Origin: an uncultured Coriobacteriaceae bacterium
GTDB taxonomy: Bacteria > Actinomycetota > Coriobacteriia > Coriobacteriales > Atopobiaceae
Assembly: GCA_900543875.1 (NCBI GenBank)
Contig: UQSV01000046.1
Coordinates: 1-13,974 of the forward strand
Reading direction: 5' to 3'
Length of the DNA stretch: 13,974 bases
Part shown: in pieces, positions 1 to 6,443 of the stretch
Numbering within the stretch: the stretch's first letter is position 1
Layout: each line of letters begins with the position of its first letter
The notes under the pieces: model-generated
The model's input: the letters and a program-made list of their open reading frames with translations, nothing else
Database searches by the model: none
Told to the model about the DNA's origin: nothing
Program-made: the position numbers and the translations under genes

Positions 1-1031
1 ATGGGCCAGCTCACGCCCTTGGTGAAGGCCTCCACAGGGCAGAAGATCTGTTCCCCGTCCACCCGGATAAGGGCCAGCACCGCCAGGGCCACTGAGGTAA
101 AAAGAACGGTGTCCATTTCCTTTAGGGCGCTCAGCACCGGCATCTCAGGCCAGTAGGGGCTGGTGAAGGAGTGGAGGGCGATGATCAGAAAGGCGGCCAG
201 GGGGATCCACTGCCTCCGGGTCAGGCGCAGGGGCTTGTCCGCCAGGGCCTGGGCCAGATCTACCCGGCCCAGGGCTCGGATGTCGCACCGGAAGAGGAAG
301 CGCAGGGCCAGAGCGAAGACGGCGCAGAAGGCAATGAGAATGGCAAAGGCCTCCGCCACGAAGCGGAAGGTGACTACCTGCACCCCAGCAGCGGCCAGAA
401 AGAACTGCCCTGCCGCCAGATTAAGGGCCGCCATGCTGCCGATGGTCATAGGGCCGATACACATGGTGATAAAGGCGCCCAGGCATAGCAGGCGGGCCAG
501 CTTGCTTTTGGGCTCGATACCGGCCTCGGCGTAGATTCCATCCAGCAGGGTGAAACCCACGATGAGGGCGCCGAACACCCCCATGAAGGCGGCGGCCAGG
601 CCAAAGGCGAAGAGGAGCATCATCACCATGACCATCGGGTATTTTTGAGTGAATCTGCGGCTCCGGAGGAACCGGGCGATGACCTCGCCGGTGTTGTCCC
701 GGATGATGACGTAGCACAGGGCATAGAGCACCACGATCTGCCACACATAGGAGGCGCCCATAAAGGAGCTGATCACCTGGGCAGGGGTCTGAATGCCGTT
801 GATTACCAGGCCGCCCATGGCGAACAGGGCGCACAGGATCAGGTCGTTGGTGGTCAGGATGCCGATAATGGCACCCACAAACACGCAGGCGATGGACACG
901 CCGGCGGGGGTGATCCCGTCAGCCCAGGACGGGATCAGATGGGGGAGCAGTAGCATGCTCGCCAGCATGGCCAGCGTCCCTAGGTAGTAGACCCACGAGC
1001 TGTGCTTGGGGGATGCGTTTGTCTGTTTCAT
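1..1031 (-). CDS. SLC13/DASS-type membrane permease, 3' end cut off by window edge
   Basis: An uninterrupted minus-strand frame gives 343 residues and runs off the left edge. The start ATG (1029-1031) has a strong AAGGAGG ribosome site at 1039-1045, 7 nt upstream. The protein is very hydrophobic, with likely membrane segments near residues 14-34, 41-61, 97-110, 132-163, 178-208, 218-246, 275-290 and 306-322, separated by short charged loops. A hydrophilic linker (about 247-274) precedes the second half, which begins with a DGEQIF...EAFTKGVSW stretch resembling the middle of SLC13/anion-symporter permeases. Members of that superfamily import di- or tricarboxylates or other anions with sodium or protons across the cytoplasmic membrane. 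The substrate cannot be read from this fragment, and the C-terminal half with its second substrate-binding motif is missing. It is divergent from a LysR-type regulator 153 bp away, the classic layout of a regulator and its target. Another ArsB/NhaD-superfamily permease is possible. Confidence 0.72.
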   Translation of the reverse strand, partial: MKQTNASPKHSSWVYYLGTLAMLASMLLLPHLIPSWADGITPAGVSIACVFVGAIIGILTTNDLILCALFAMGGLVINGIQTPAQVISSFMGASYVWQIVVLYALCYVIIRDNTGEVIARFLRSRRFTQKYPMVMVMMLLFAFGLAAAFMGVFGALIVGFTLLDGIYAEAGIEPKSKLARLLCLGAFITMCIGPMTIGSMAALNLAAGQFFLAAAGVQVVTFRFVAEAFAILIAFCAVFALALRFLFRCDIRALGRVDLAQALADKPLRLTRRQWIPLAAFLIIALHSFTSPYWPEMPVLSALKEMDTVLFTSVALAVLALIRVDGEQIFCPVEAFTKGVSWP

Positions 1032-1184
1032 CGTTCTTCCTCCTTCTGTCTTTGGTGCGGTTTCACCGCACACCTCTCTCCATGGCAACTATAACACGGG
1101 TCGGCTTATTTGTTAAATTCATGTTTTTCCTTTTTATTTATAAGGAAATGTTATATAATGGCCATACCACGAGGAGGTGGCTGT
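1032..1184. promoter_or_regulatory. Divergent promoter region between permease and LysR-type regulator
   Basis: This 153-bp intergenic region is much richer in A and T than its flanks. On the plus strand a TATAAT at 1154-1159 is a good -10 for the regulator, but no clear -35 lies 16-18 bp upstream. On the minus strand GTTATA (1090-1095) with ATTTAA/TTTAAC about 17 bp upstream (1112-1118) is a weak candidate promoter for the permease. LysR-type regulators usually bind such shared regions, repressing themselves and activating the divergent gene when a ligand is present. Promoter positions are inferred by eye. Confidence 0.45.
1140..1154. promoter_or_regulatory. Candidate LysR-type operator (T-N11-A palindrome)
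   Basis: ATAA-N7-TTAT is a perfect interrupted palindrome that fits the T-N11-A rule for LysR-type binding sites. With one outer base pair it becomes TATAA-N7-TTATA (1139-1155). It overlaps the putative regulator -10 box at 1154-1159, as expected for an autoregulatory site. The motif is short and AT-rich, so chance occurrence in this region is quite possible. Confidence 0.35.
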
Positions 1185-2068
1185 ATGACTATCGCGCAGA
1201 TGTCCCATTTCTATGCGCTCTGCCAGTCCGGAAGCTACACTCAGGCGGCGAAGCAGCTATACATCACCAGCCAGCCCTGAGCAAAAGCATCGCGGCGCTG
1301 GAGAGCGAACTGAACCTCAGGCTGGTGGAGCGCAGCACACGGACAGTGGCACTGACAGCGGCGGGGGAGGAGTTCGCACGGGCGTGTGAGGAGATGCTGG
1401 AGGTATATCGTAAGGGGGTGAACAATGCCCGGACGGCGGCGGGCGACATCTCGGGCCTGGTCCGCTTCGGCCTGCCCCGGGACCGGGTCTGCGATACCTT
1501 TGCCGGCCTGCGGCGGCATATCGAGGAGGAATACCCCAACCTCCGGCTGGAGCTGCGCTTTTACAGCGAAAACGGCCTTCTCCGCGCCCTGGATGACCAC
1601 ATGGCAGACTTCGTCCTGGCTTTTGGCCGGCCCCGGGCGGACAACGTGGGGCGGCAGAGCCTGTCCGTCAGCCAGATCTGCGCCGTGCTGCCCGGCGGCC
1701 ACCCCCTGGCTGGGGCGGGAGAGCTGAGCTTCTCTCAACTGCGGCATGAGGCGTTTCTGGTCCCAGACTACAAAATCTCCGGTGTGGAGTTTGACACGGT
1801 GGTAACTTATGCCGGCCGGAATGGCTTCTCACCCCACGTGGTCCAGGAGGCGGACTCCATTCCCCAAATCTTCACCATGGTGGCCTGCGGATGCGGGATT
1901 GCTGTTTTGTCTGAGCTCTATCGCTTCAGTGCCGGAGAGCACGTGGTCTTCGTCCCCCTGAGAGATATCCCGCCCAGCGAGGAGCATCTGCTCTGGCGGC
2001 AGCGGGATGACAAGTGCTTAAATGCCATTGTGGAGCTGGCCCGGCGTTACTACGGAGACGGGATGTAG
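1185..2068 (+). pseudogene. LysR-family transcriptional regulator, single-base frameshift
   Basis: Translation from ATG 1185 (GAGGAGG ribosome site at 1171-1177) reads MTIAQMSHFYALCQSGSYTQ..KQLYIT, the start of a LysR-type winged helix-turn-helix. It hits a TGA at 1278-1280. The next frame carries the rest: HQPALSKSIAALESELNLRL, a linker helix and a periplasmic-binding-protein-like effector domain to 2068. Adding one C to the ACC/AGC run at 1267-1269 restores the family signature YITQPALSKSIAALE and gives a 294-residue protein, the usual LysR-type length. The gene is thus intact except for one lost base in a short C run. Either the regulator is newly inactivated or the consensus has an indel. 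The effector domain ends in HLLWRQRDDKCLNAIVELA, typical of the C-terminus. The divergent permease is the likely target, and the ligand is unknown. Confidence 0.85.
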
Positions 2069-2080
2069 GACGCTGTGGAG

Positions 2081-2132
2081 AAAAAACAGGCCGGCCGGAG
2101 CGAGGGGTCCCGCTCCGGCCGGCCTGTTTTTT
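2081..2132. terminator. Strong bidirectional intrinsic terminator
   Basis: A perfect 22-bp inverted repeat (2081-2102 against 2111-2132) has an 8-nt loop. Its GC-rich core CAGGCCGGCCGGAGCG is flanked by A6 on the left and T6 on the right, so each strand has a hairpin followed by a U-tract. It lies 12 bp after the stop of the LysR regulator (+) and 5 bp after the stop of nrdG (-), and so can end transcription from both convergent genes. Confidence 0.93.
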
Positions 2133-2137
2133 GTTGT

Positions 2138-2656
2138 TTAGCCTTCCCAAGGGATGGGCCGCCCGGCGGCCAGGGAGGCGGGGACGTCCAGCAGCCGCTG
2201 GTTGGAGGAGCCGCGAAAGCGCAGGGAGATGTCCCTGAGAGCCTCCACAAATTCCCCATCCACCAGCACGTCCACCAGGGAGAGCAGCGCGCCGGTGGCC
2301 TCGCAGCGGGCGCGGCTCTGCCCGGTCAGCTCCTCCCAGGTGTAGCCGGAAAAGGCCCACACGGTCTTGTCCGGGAGCTGCTGCCGCAGGCGGTGGAGGA
2401 AGGGGAGCAGGGCGCGCTGGTTGTCCGGCTCGAAGGGCTCGCCCCCCAGCAGGGTAAGCCCGCTGATGTAGGGCCGGTCCAGGGCCTCCAGAAGCGCCTC
2501 CTCGGTCTCGGCGGTAAAGGGCTGGCCGTAGCGGAAGTCCCAGGTCTGGGGCTGGAAGCAGCCCTTGCAGCGGTGGGTGCAGCCCGAGACAAAGAGGGTC
2601 ACCCGCACCCCGGTGCCGTTGGCGATGTCGCAGGGCTTGATGCTGCCGTAGTACAC
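2138..2656 (-). CDS. nrdG: Anaerobic ribonucleoside-triphosphate reductase activating protein (NrdG)
   Basis: This is a 172-residue radical-SAM activase that uses a [4Fe-4S] cluster and S-adenosylmethionine to put the glycyl radical on NrdD. The CX3CX2C cluster motif is Cys26, Cys30 and Cys33 (SGCTHRCKGCF), preceded by CDIANGTGVRVTLFVSG, and the LTLLGGEPFEP motif lies near residues 64-74. Length matches the family (about 155-175). The start is GTG at 2654-2656, with AAGGAGGG 8-9 nt upstream. That ribosome site overlaps the nrdD stop (TAAGGAGG), so the genes are 14 nt apart and probably translationally coupled. The same frame stays open far upstream, but that part is only a shadow of nrdD. Codon use (CGG, GGG, TTT) resembles the Clostridia-like left segment and not the body of nrdD. 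Confidence 0.93.
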   Translation of the reverse strand: MYYGSIKPCDIANGTGVRVTLFVSGCTHRCKGCFQPQTWDFRYGQPFTAETEEALLEALDRPYISGLTLLGGEPFEPDNQRALLPFLHRLRQQLPDKTVWAFSGYTWEELTGQSRARCEATGALLSLVDVLVDGEFVEALRDISLRFRGSSNQRLLDVPASLAAGRPIPWEG

Positions 2657-2670
2657 TGGAACCGCCCTCC

Positions 2671-4893
2671 TTACAGGTGGAGCACCCGCTCCTTGATCTC
2701 CTGGGTGCGGCCCTGGTTCCAGAACTGGGTGCCGATGTAGCCGCAGGTGCGGCGGGCCACGTTCATCTTGTCCTGATCCGTGTTGCCGCAGTTCGGGCAG
2801 CGCCAGATGAGCTTGCCGTCGCGCTCGACGATCTCGATCTCGCCGTCGTAGCCGCAGACCTGGCAGTAGTCGCTCTTGGTGTTGAGCTCGGCATACATGA
2901 TGTTGTCGTAGATGTAGTGCAGCACGCTCATGACGGCCTCGAGGTTGTCCTGCATGTTGGGAACCTCGACGTAGGAGATGGCACCACCCGGCGAGAGGCG
3001 CTGGAACTCGCTCTCGAACTTGAGCTTGGTGAACGCGTCGATGTTCTCGCGTACGTTGACGTGGTAGGAGTTCGTGATGTAGCCGTGGTCGGTGATGCCC
3101 TCGATGACGCCGAAGCGGCGCTGCAGGCACTTGGCGAACTTGTAGGTCGTGGACTCGAGAGGCGTGCCATAGATGGAGTAGTCGATGTTCTCGGCGCACT
3201 TCCACTCGTTGCACTTGTCGTTCATCTTCTGCATGACCGAGAGGGCAAACGGCGTGGCCTCGGGATCGGTGTGGGAGTGACCCGTCATGTACTTGACGCA
3301 CTCGTACAGGCCGGCGTAGCCCAAGCTGATCGTGGAGTAGCCGCCATAGAGCAGGGGGTCGATCTTGGCACCCTTGGGAAGGCGCGCGAGGGCGCCGTAC
3401 TGCCACAGGATGGGTGCGGCATCGGACAGCGTGCCCTTCAGGCGCTCGTGGCGGCAGCGCAGCGCCTTGTGGCACAGCTCGAGGCGCTCCTCGAAGATCT
3501 GCCAGAACTTGTCGACGTCGCCGCCGGAGGACAGCGCCACGTCGGGCAGGTTGATCGTGACGACGCCCTGGTTGAAGCGCCCGTAGTACTTGGGCTTGCT
3601 GGGGTCGTAGTTGAGCGCGTGAGCCACGTTGTCAAAGCCGTTGCCCGAGCGGTCGGGCGTCAGGAAGCTGCGGCAGCCCATGCAGGTGTAGCAGTCGCCC
3701 TCGCCTGGCTTCTCGCCCGCAGAGAGCTTGAGCTCGCGCATCTTCTTCTCGGAGATGTAGTCGGGCACCATGCGCTTGGCCGTGCACTTGGCGGCGAGCT
3801 CGGTGAGGTAGTAGTACTTCTGGCCGGGCTCGATGTTGTCGTCCTCGAGCACGTAGATGAGCTTGGGGAACGCGGGCGTGATCCACACGCCGGCCTCGTT
3901 CTTGACGCCCTCGTAGCGCTGGCGCAGCGTCTCCTTGATGATGAGCGCGAGGTCGTGCTTCTCCTGGGCGCTGCGGGCCTCGTTGAGGTACATGAAGACG
4001 GTCACGAACGGCGCCTGGCCGTTGGTGGTCATGAGGGTCACGACCTGGTACTGGATTGTCTGGACGCCGCGGCGGATCTCGTCGACGAGGCGGTTCTCGA
4101 CCACGTCGCGAACCTTCTGTTCGGAGGCCTCGACGCCAAGCTCCTCGAGCTCGCGCAGGACCTCGCGACGAATCTTCTGGCGGCTGACCTCGACGAACGG
4201 GGCGAGGTGCGTGAGCGAGATGGACTGGCCGCCGTACTGCGAGGAGGCCACCTGGGCGATGATCTGCGTGGCGATGTTGCAGGCCGTCGAGAAGCTGTGG
4301 GGCTTCTCGATGAGGGTGCCCGAGATGACGGTGCCGTTCTGCAGCATGTCCTCGAGGTTCACAAGGTCGCAGTTGTGCATGTGCTGGGCGTAGTAGTCAG
4401 AGTCATGGAAGTGGATGATGCCCTCGTTGTGCGCCTGCACGACGTCCTCGGGCAGCAGCATGCGCATCGTGAGGTCCTTGGAGACCTCGCCGGCCATGTA
4501 GTCGCGCTGGACGGAGTTGACCGTGGGGTTCTTGTTGGAGTTCTCCTGCTTAACCTCTTCGTTGTTGCACTCGATGAGCGACAGAATCTTGTCGTCCGTC
4601 GTGTTGTTCTGGCGCTTGAGGCCCTGCACGTAGCGGTAGGTGATGTAGTTGCGCGCAACGGAGAAAGCGCCCTTGGCCATGATCTGGTCCTCGACCATGT
4701 CCTGGACCTCCTCGACCGTGACGGTGTGGCCGCACACGGAGGCCTCCGCCTCGACGGCGTCGCCCGCGTCAACGATCTGGGCGTGGGTGAGGCGCTGCTC
4801 CTCGGGCACGGTGATGTTGGCGCGCTCGATCGCCGCGACGATCTTGCCGACATCAAACGTTACCTCTGAGCCATTACGCTTCACGATCTTCAT
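2671..4893 (-). CDS. nrdD: Anaerobic (class III) ribonucleoside-triphosphate reductase, large subunit
   Basis: This 740-residue glycyl-radical enzyme reduces ribonucleoside triphosphates to dNTPs without oxygen, with formate as the usual reductant. An ATP-cone allosteric domain covers about residues 1-90 (MKIVKRNGSEVTFDVGKI). The catalytic barrel carries MGCRSFL with the probable thiyl-radical Cys near 407. A C-terminal zinc site is formed by Cys677, 680, 699 and 702, and the glycyl-radical loop RRTCGYIG has the radical Gly at about 718. The start ATG (4891-4893) has AGGGAG 7 nt upstream. Downstream is its activase gene nrdG, in the expected operon order. Codon use over most of the gene is Coriobacteriia-like, while roughly the last 30 codons and nrdG look Clostridia-like. 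The 3' end may therefore be spliced from another genome, although the protein still reads as complete. A candidate NrdR box lies upstream. Confidence 0.96.
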   Translation of the reverse strand: MKIVKRNGSEVTFDVGKIVAAIERANITVPEEQRLTHAQIVDAGDAVEAEASVCGHTVTVEEVQDMVEDQIMAKGAFSVARNYITYRYVQGLKRQNNTTDDKILSLIECNNEEVKQENSNKNPTVNSVQRDYMAGEVSKDLTMRMLLPEDVVQAHNEGIIHFHDSDYYAQHMHNCDLVNLEDMLQNGTVISGTLIEKPHSFSTACNIATQIIAQVASSQYGGQSISLTHLAPFVEVSRQKIRREVLRELEELGVEASEQKVRDVVENRLVDEIRRGVQTIQYQVVTLMTTNGQAPFVTVFMYLNEARSAQEKHDLALIIKETLRQRYEGVKNEAGVWITPAFPKLIYVLEDDNIEPGQKYYYLTELAAKCTAKRMVPDYISEKKMRELKLSAGEKPGEGDCYTCMGCRSFLTPDRSGNGFDNVAHALNYDPSKPKYYGRFNQGVVTINLPDVALSSGGDVDKFWQIFEERLELCHKALRCRHERLKGTLSDAAPILWQYGALARLPKGAKIDPLLYGGYSTISLGYAGLYECVKYMTGHSHTDPEATPFALSVMQKMNDKCNEWKCAENIDYSIYGTPLESTTYKFAKCLQRRFGVIEGITDHGYITNSYHVNVRENIDAFTKLKFESEFQRLSPGGAISYVEVPNMQDNLEAVMSVLHYIYDNIMYAELNTKSDYCQVCGYDGEIEIVERDGKLIWRCPNCGNTDQDKMNVARRTCGYIGTQFWNQGRTQEIKERVLHL
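2690..2780. other. Probable assembly or recombination join inside the conserved 3' end of nrdD
   Basis: Codon style changes here. To the left, nrdG and the LysR regulator use CGG, GGG and TTT freely. To the right, nrdD is dominated by CGC, GGC, CTC and ACG. The stretch coding for the zinc site and glycyl-radical loop (RRTCGYIGTQFWNQGRTQ) is among the most conserved parts of NrdD, so unrelated genomes can share long DNA matches here and mislead an assembler. The exact breakpoint cannot be fixed by eye. True horizontal exchange is the alternative. Confidence 0.5.
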
Positions 4894-5006
4894 GAGACGT
4901 CTCCCTAGCCATCATCGAGCGCGACGACCGGCGTTGCTGGCGGCCGCGCATGGTGTTGCGTTGCGCCCTCCCCGAGGAGGGCCGCCATTAGATACTACGT
5001 TAACCA

Positions 5007-5036
5007 TTGGGCAATTCCAGTCTTGACATTGCCCAA
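5007..5036. repeat. Inverted repeat TTGGGCAAT-N12-ATTGCCCAA near the nrdD transcription start
   Basis: Two perfect 9-bp arms (5007-5015 and 5028-5036) flank a 12-bp spacer. The repeat lies just downstream of the proposed nrdD -10 box, so the transcription start would fall inside or beside it. That position suits a repressor operator or a hairpin at the 5' end of the nrdD mRNA. The spacer contains a plus-strand TTGACA-like stretch (5023-5028) without a properly spaced -10. The arms match no operator family I recognise. Confidence 0.5.
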
Positions 5037-5038
5037 GA

Positions 5039-5068
5039 TATACAAGTTAGGTGGCCCTAGAAGTTCAC
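5039..5068 (-). promoter_or_regulatory. Possible nrdD promoter
   Basis: On the minus strand, GTGAAC (5063-5068) as -35 and TGTATA (5039-5044) as -10 are separated by 18 bp. The match to the sigma-70 consensus is moderate. Support comes from position: it lies between the NrdR-like box and the inverted repeat. The leader to the nrdD ATG would be about 140 nt. Confidence 0.35.
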
Positions 5069-5071
5069 ATG

Positions 5072-5087
5072 CCACAATATGTTGTGT
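5072..5087. promoter_or_regulatory. Candidate NrdR box upstream of nrdD
   Basis: The sequence CCACAATATGTTGTGT fits the published NrdR box pattern (acaCwAtATaTwGtgt) at about 14 of 16 positions, including the central ATAT-like core and the CA/TG arms. NrdR is the zinc-ribbon and ATP-cone repressor of ribonucleotide reductase genes. The site lies 179 bp upstream of the nrdD ATG, next to the proposed -35. NrdR normally binds a pair of boxes spaced by whole helical turns. The only second candidate I see (5033-5048) is weak and 39 bp away, so this may be a single-box site. Confidence 0.55.
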
Positions 5088-5125
5088 TTTATCAAAATGA
5101 GGCCAACAAAGGCGCAGGTAGAGCC

Positions 5126-5169
5126 ATTCGACCGATTGCCCGCCTTGTCGTACCATATGTAGGTCGAAT
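5126..5169. repeat. Short inverted repeat in the trpS upstream region
   Basis: ATTCGACC (5126-5133) and GGTCGAAT (5162-5169) are perfect complements with a 28-bp gap containing CATATG. They could form a hairpin in the trpS leader or an operator, but an 8-bp match at this distance could also be chance. Confidence 0.25.
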
Positions 5170-5238
5170 CTCGAACGTCCAACCACCGCTTGCACACATC
5201 GCCGGGCGGCGGTGCGTACCAACACACAGGAGGATCAC

Positions 5239-6288
5239 ATGCCCAACGAGGGAAGCTACGAGGTCGCCCAGAAGCGCAGCGACGCCATTCGCGCCGACCT
5301 CCCCAACAACCCCGGCAACTACGTCATGCTCACTGGCGACCGCCCCACGGGCCGTCTGCACCTGGGCCACTACTTCGGCACGCTCAAGGGCCGTGTCGAG
5401 CTGCAGAACATGGGCGTGCGCACCAACGTCCTCATCGCCGACTACCAGGTCATCACTGACCGCGACACCACGGCCAACATCCAGGACAACGTCTACAACA
5501 TGGTCATGGACTACCTTGCCTGCGGCATCGACCCCGACAAGACGATGATCTACACGCACTCCGCGGTGCCCGCCGCCAACCAGCTCATGCTGCCGTTCCT
5601 GTCGCTCGTCTCCGAGGCCGAGCTGCAGCGCAACCCCACGGTCAAGGCCGAAATGGAGGCAAGCGGCCACGAGCTCACGGGCCTTCTGCTCACCTACCCG
5701 GTGCACCAGGCCTGCGACATCCTGTTCTGCAAGGGCAACGTCGTGCCCGTCGGCCGTGACCAGCTGCCCCACATCGAGCTCACGCGCCTCATCGCGCGCA
5801 AGTTCAACGCGCGCTACGGCAAGGTGTTCCCCGAGGTCGACGCTCTGCTCTCCGACGTGCCGCTGCTGCCGGGCCTCGACGGGCGCAAGATGTCCAAGAG
5901 CTACGGCAACGCCATCTCGATCTCGATGACGCCCGAGGAGACGGCCAAGCGCATCAAGAAGAGCACGACCGACTCCGAGCGCCTCATCACGTTTGACCCC
6001 GAGAAGCGCCCCGGCGTCTCCGGACTCATCTCCACGGCCGCGATCTGCACGGGCCGCGACCCTCGCGAGATTGCCGACGAGATTGGCATGGGCGGTTCCG
6101 GCGCACTCAAGAAGTACGTCACCGACGCGGTCAACGACTACTTCGCCCCCATCCGCGAGCGCCGTCACCAGTTCGAAAACGACCTCGACTACGTGAAGGA
6201 CGTCCTGCACGAGGGCAACCGCCGCGCCAACGAGGTCGCTAACCAGACGCTCGCCGAGGTGCGCGAGGCCATGGGCATGGTCTACTAG
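5239..6288 (+). CDS. trpS: Tryptophanyl-tRNA synthetase
   Basis: This is a 349-residue class I aminoacyl-tRNA synthetase that charges tRNA-Trp with tryptophan in the cytosol. The nucleotide-binding signatures are HLGH at residues 41-44 (within TGDRPTGRLHLGHYFG) and KMSKS at 217-221 (GRKMSKSYGN). The PVGRDQLPHIELTR segment between them is typical of TrpRS. The chosen start is ATG 5239, which has AGGAGG at 5228-5233 with 5 nt spacing. An in-frame ATG at 5212 has no ribosome site. The protein is slightly longer than the usual 325-340 residues because of an N-terminal extension of about 27 residues before the GDRPTG motif. It is divergent from nrdD and followed by a GC-rich hairpin. No attenuator or T-box was found. 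Codon use is uniformly Coriobacteriia-like. Confidence 0.97.
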   Translation: MPNEGSYEVAQKRSDAIRADLPNNPGNYVMLTGDRPTGRLHLGHYFGTLKGRVELQNMGVRTNVLIADYQVITDRDTTANIQDNVYNMVMDYLACGIDPDKTMIYTHSAVPAANQLMLPFLSLVSEAELQRNPTVKAEMEASGHELTGLLLTYPVHQACDILFCKGNVVPVGRDQLPHIELTRLIARKFNARYGKVFPEVDALLSDVPLLPGLDGRKMSKSYGNAISISMTPEETAKRIKKSTTDSERLITFDPEKRPGVSGLISTAAICTGRDPREIADEIGMGGSGALKKYVTDAVNDYFAPIRERRHQFENDLDYVKDVLHEGNRRANEVANQTLAEVREAMGMVY

Positions 6289-6316
6289 CGGCTGAAACAC
6301 CCACCAGGCTACACAA

Positions 6317-6355
6317 AGGGGCGGCCCGCGCGACTGGTTCGTGCGGGCCGCCCCT
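6317..6355. terminator. GC-rich hairpin between convergent trpS and the cysteine-rich protein gene
   Basis: A perfect 13-bp stem (AGGGGCGGCCCGC at 6317-6329 against 6343-6355) has a 13-nt loop, and the stem can extend by a few wobble pairs. It lies 28 bp after the trpS stop. There is no proper T-tract on either side (CGCTTGTG on the plus side), so it would be a non-canonical terminator or an mRNA-stabilising 3' hairpin. The rest of the 155-bp gap holds no gene. Confidence 0.65.
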
Positions 6356-6443
6356 CGCTTGTGAGCAGCAATCGAATGCCGGCGCCGCGGACGTGCGCCC
6401 CAGCGAGCTAAGCTCGCAGGCGGCGAGCCGAGCATCACGTCGC

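Larger units (their letters stand above)
4894..5238. promoter_or_regulatory. 345-bp divergent intergenic region between nrdD and trpS
   Basis: No gene is visible here. From the nrdD side it holds a ribosome site (4901-4906), a short hairpin in the nrdD leader (GCCCTCC at 4965-4971 against GGAGGGC at 4976-4982, loop CCGA), a 9-bp inverted repeat (5007-5036), a possible minus-strand promoter (5039-5068), a candidate NrdR box (5072-5087), an 8-bp inverted repeat (5126-5169) and the trpS ribosome site (5228-5233). I looked for a T-box leader before trpS (the AGGGTGGNACCGCG core) and did not find one. The 5000-5100 part is clearly more AT-rich than the genes around it. Confidence 0.6.

Noticed and set aside
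2657..3475. Long N-terminal extension of nrdG reaching deep into nrdD
   Set aside because: The extra residues are an arginine/proline-rich out-of-frame reading of nrdD. The GTG at 2654-2656 with AAGGAGG gives a family-length protein.
2677..4869. Open plus-strand frame of 730 codons opposite nrdD
   Set aside because: It is an exact antisense shadow of nrdD caused by GC-rich codon use. Its protein is a low-complexity run of Val, Leu, Asp and Gly, and it has no ribosome site.
5021..5051. Plus-strand promoter starting at TTGACA 5023-5028
   Set aside because: No acceptable -10 lies at 16-18 bp. The only TATA-like element is 10 bp away.
5000..5238. T-box leader controlling trpS
   Set aside because: No AGGGTGGNACCGCG core, specifier loop or terminator/antiterminator pair could be found.
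5092..6438. Open minus-strand frame of 448 codons opposite trpS
   Set aside because: Shadow of trpS, with low-complexity Val/Gly/Asp/His sequence and no family signature.
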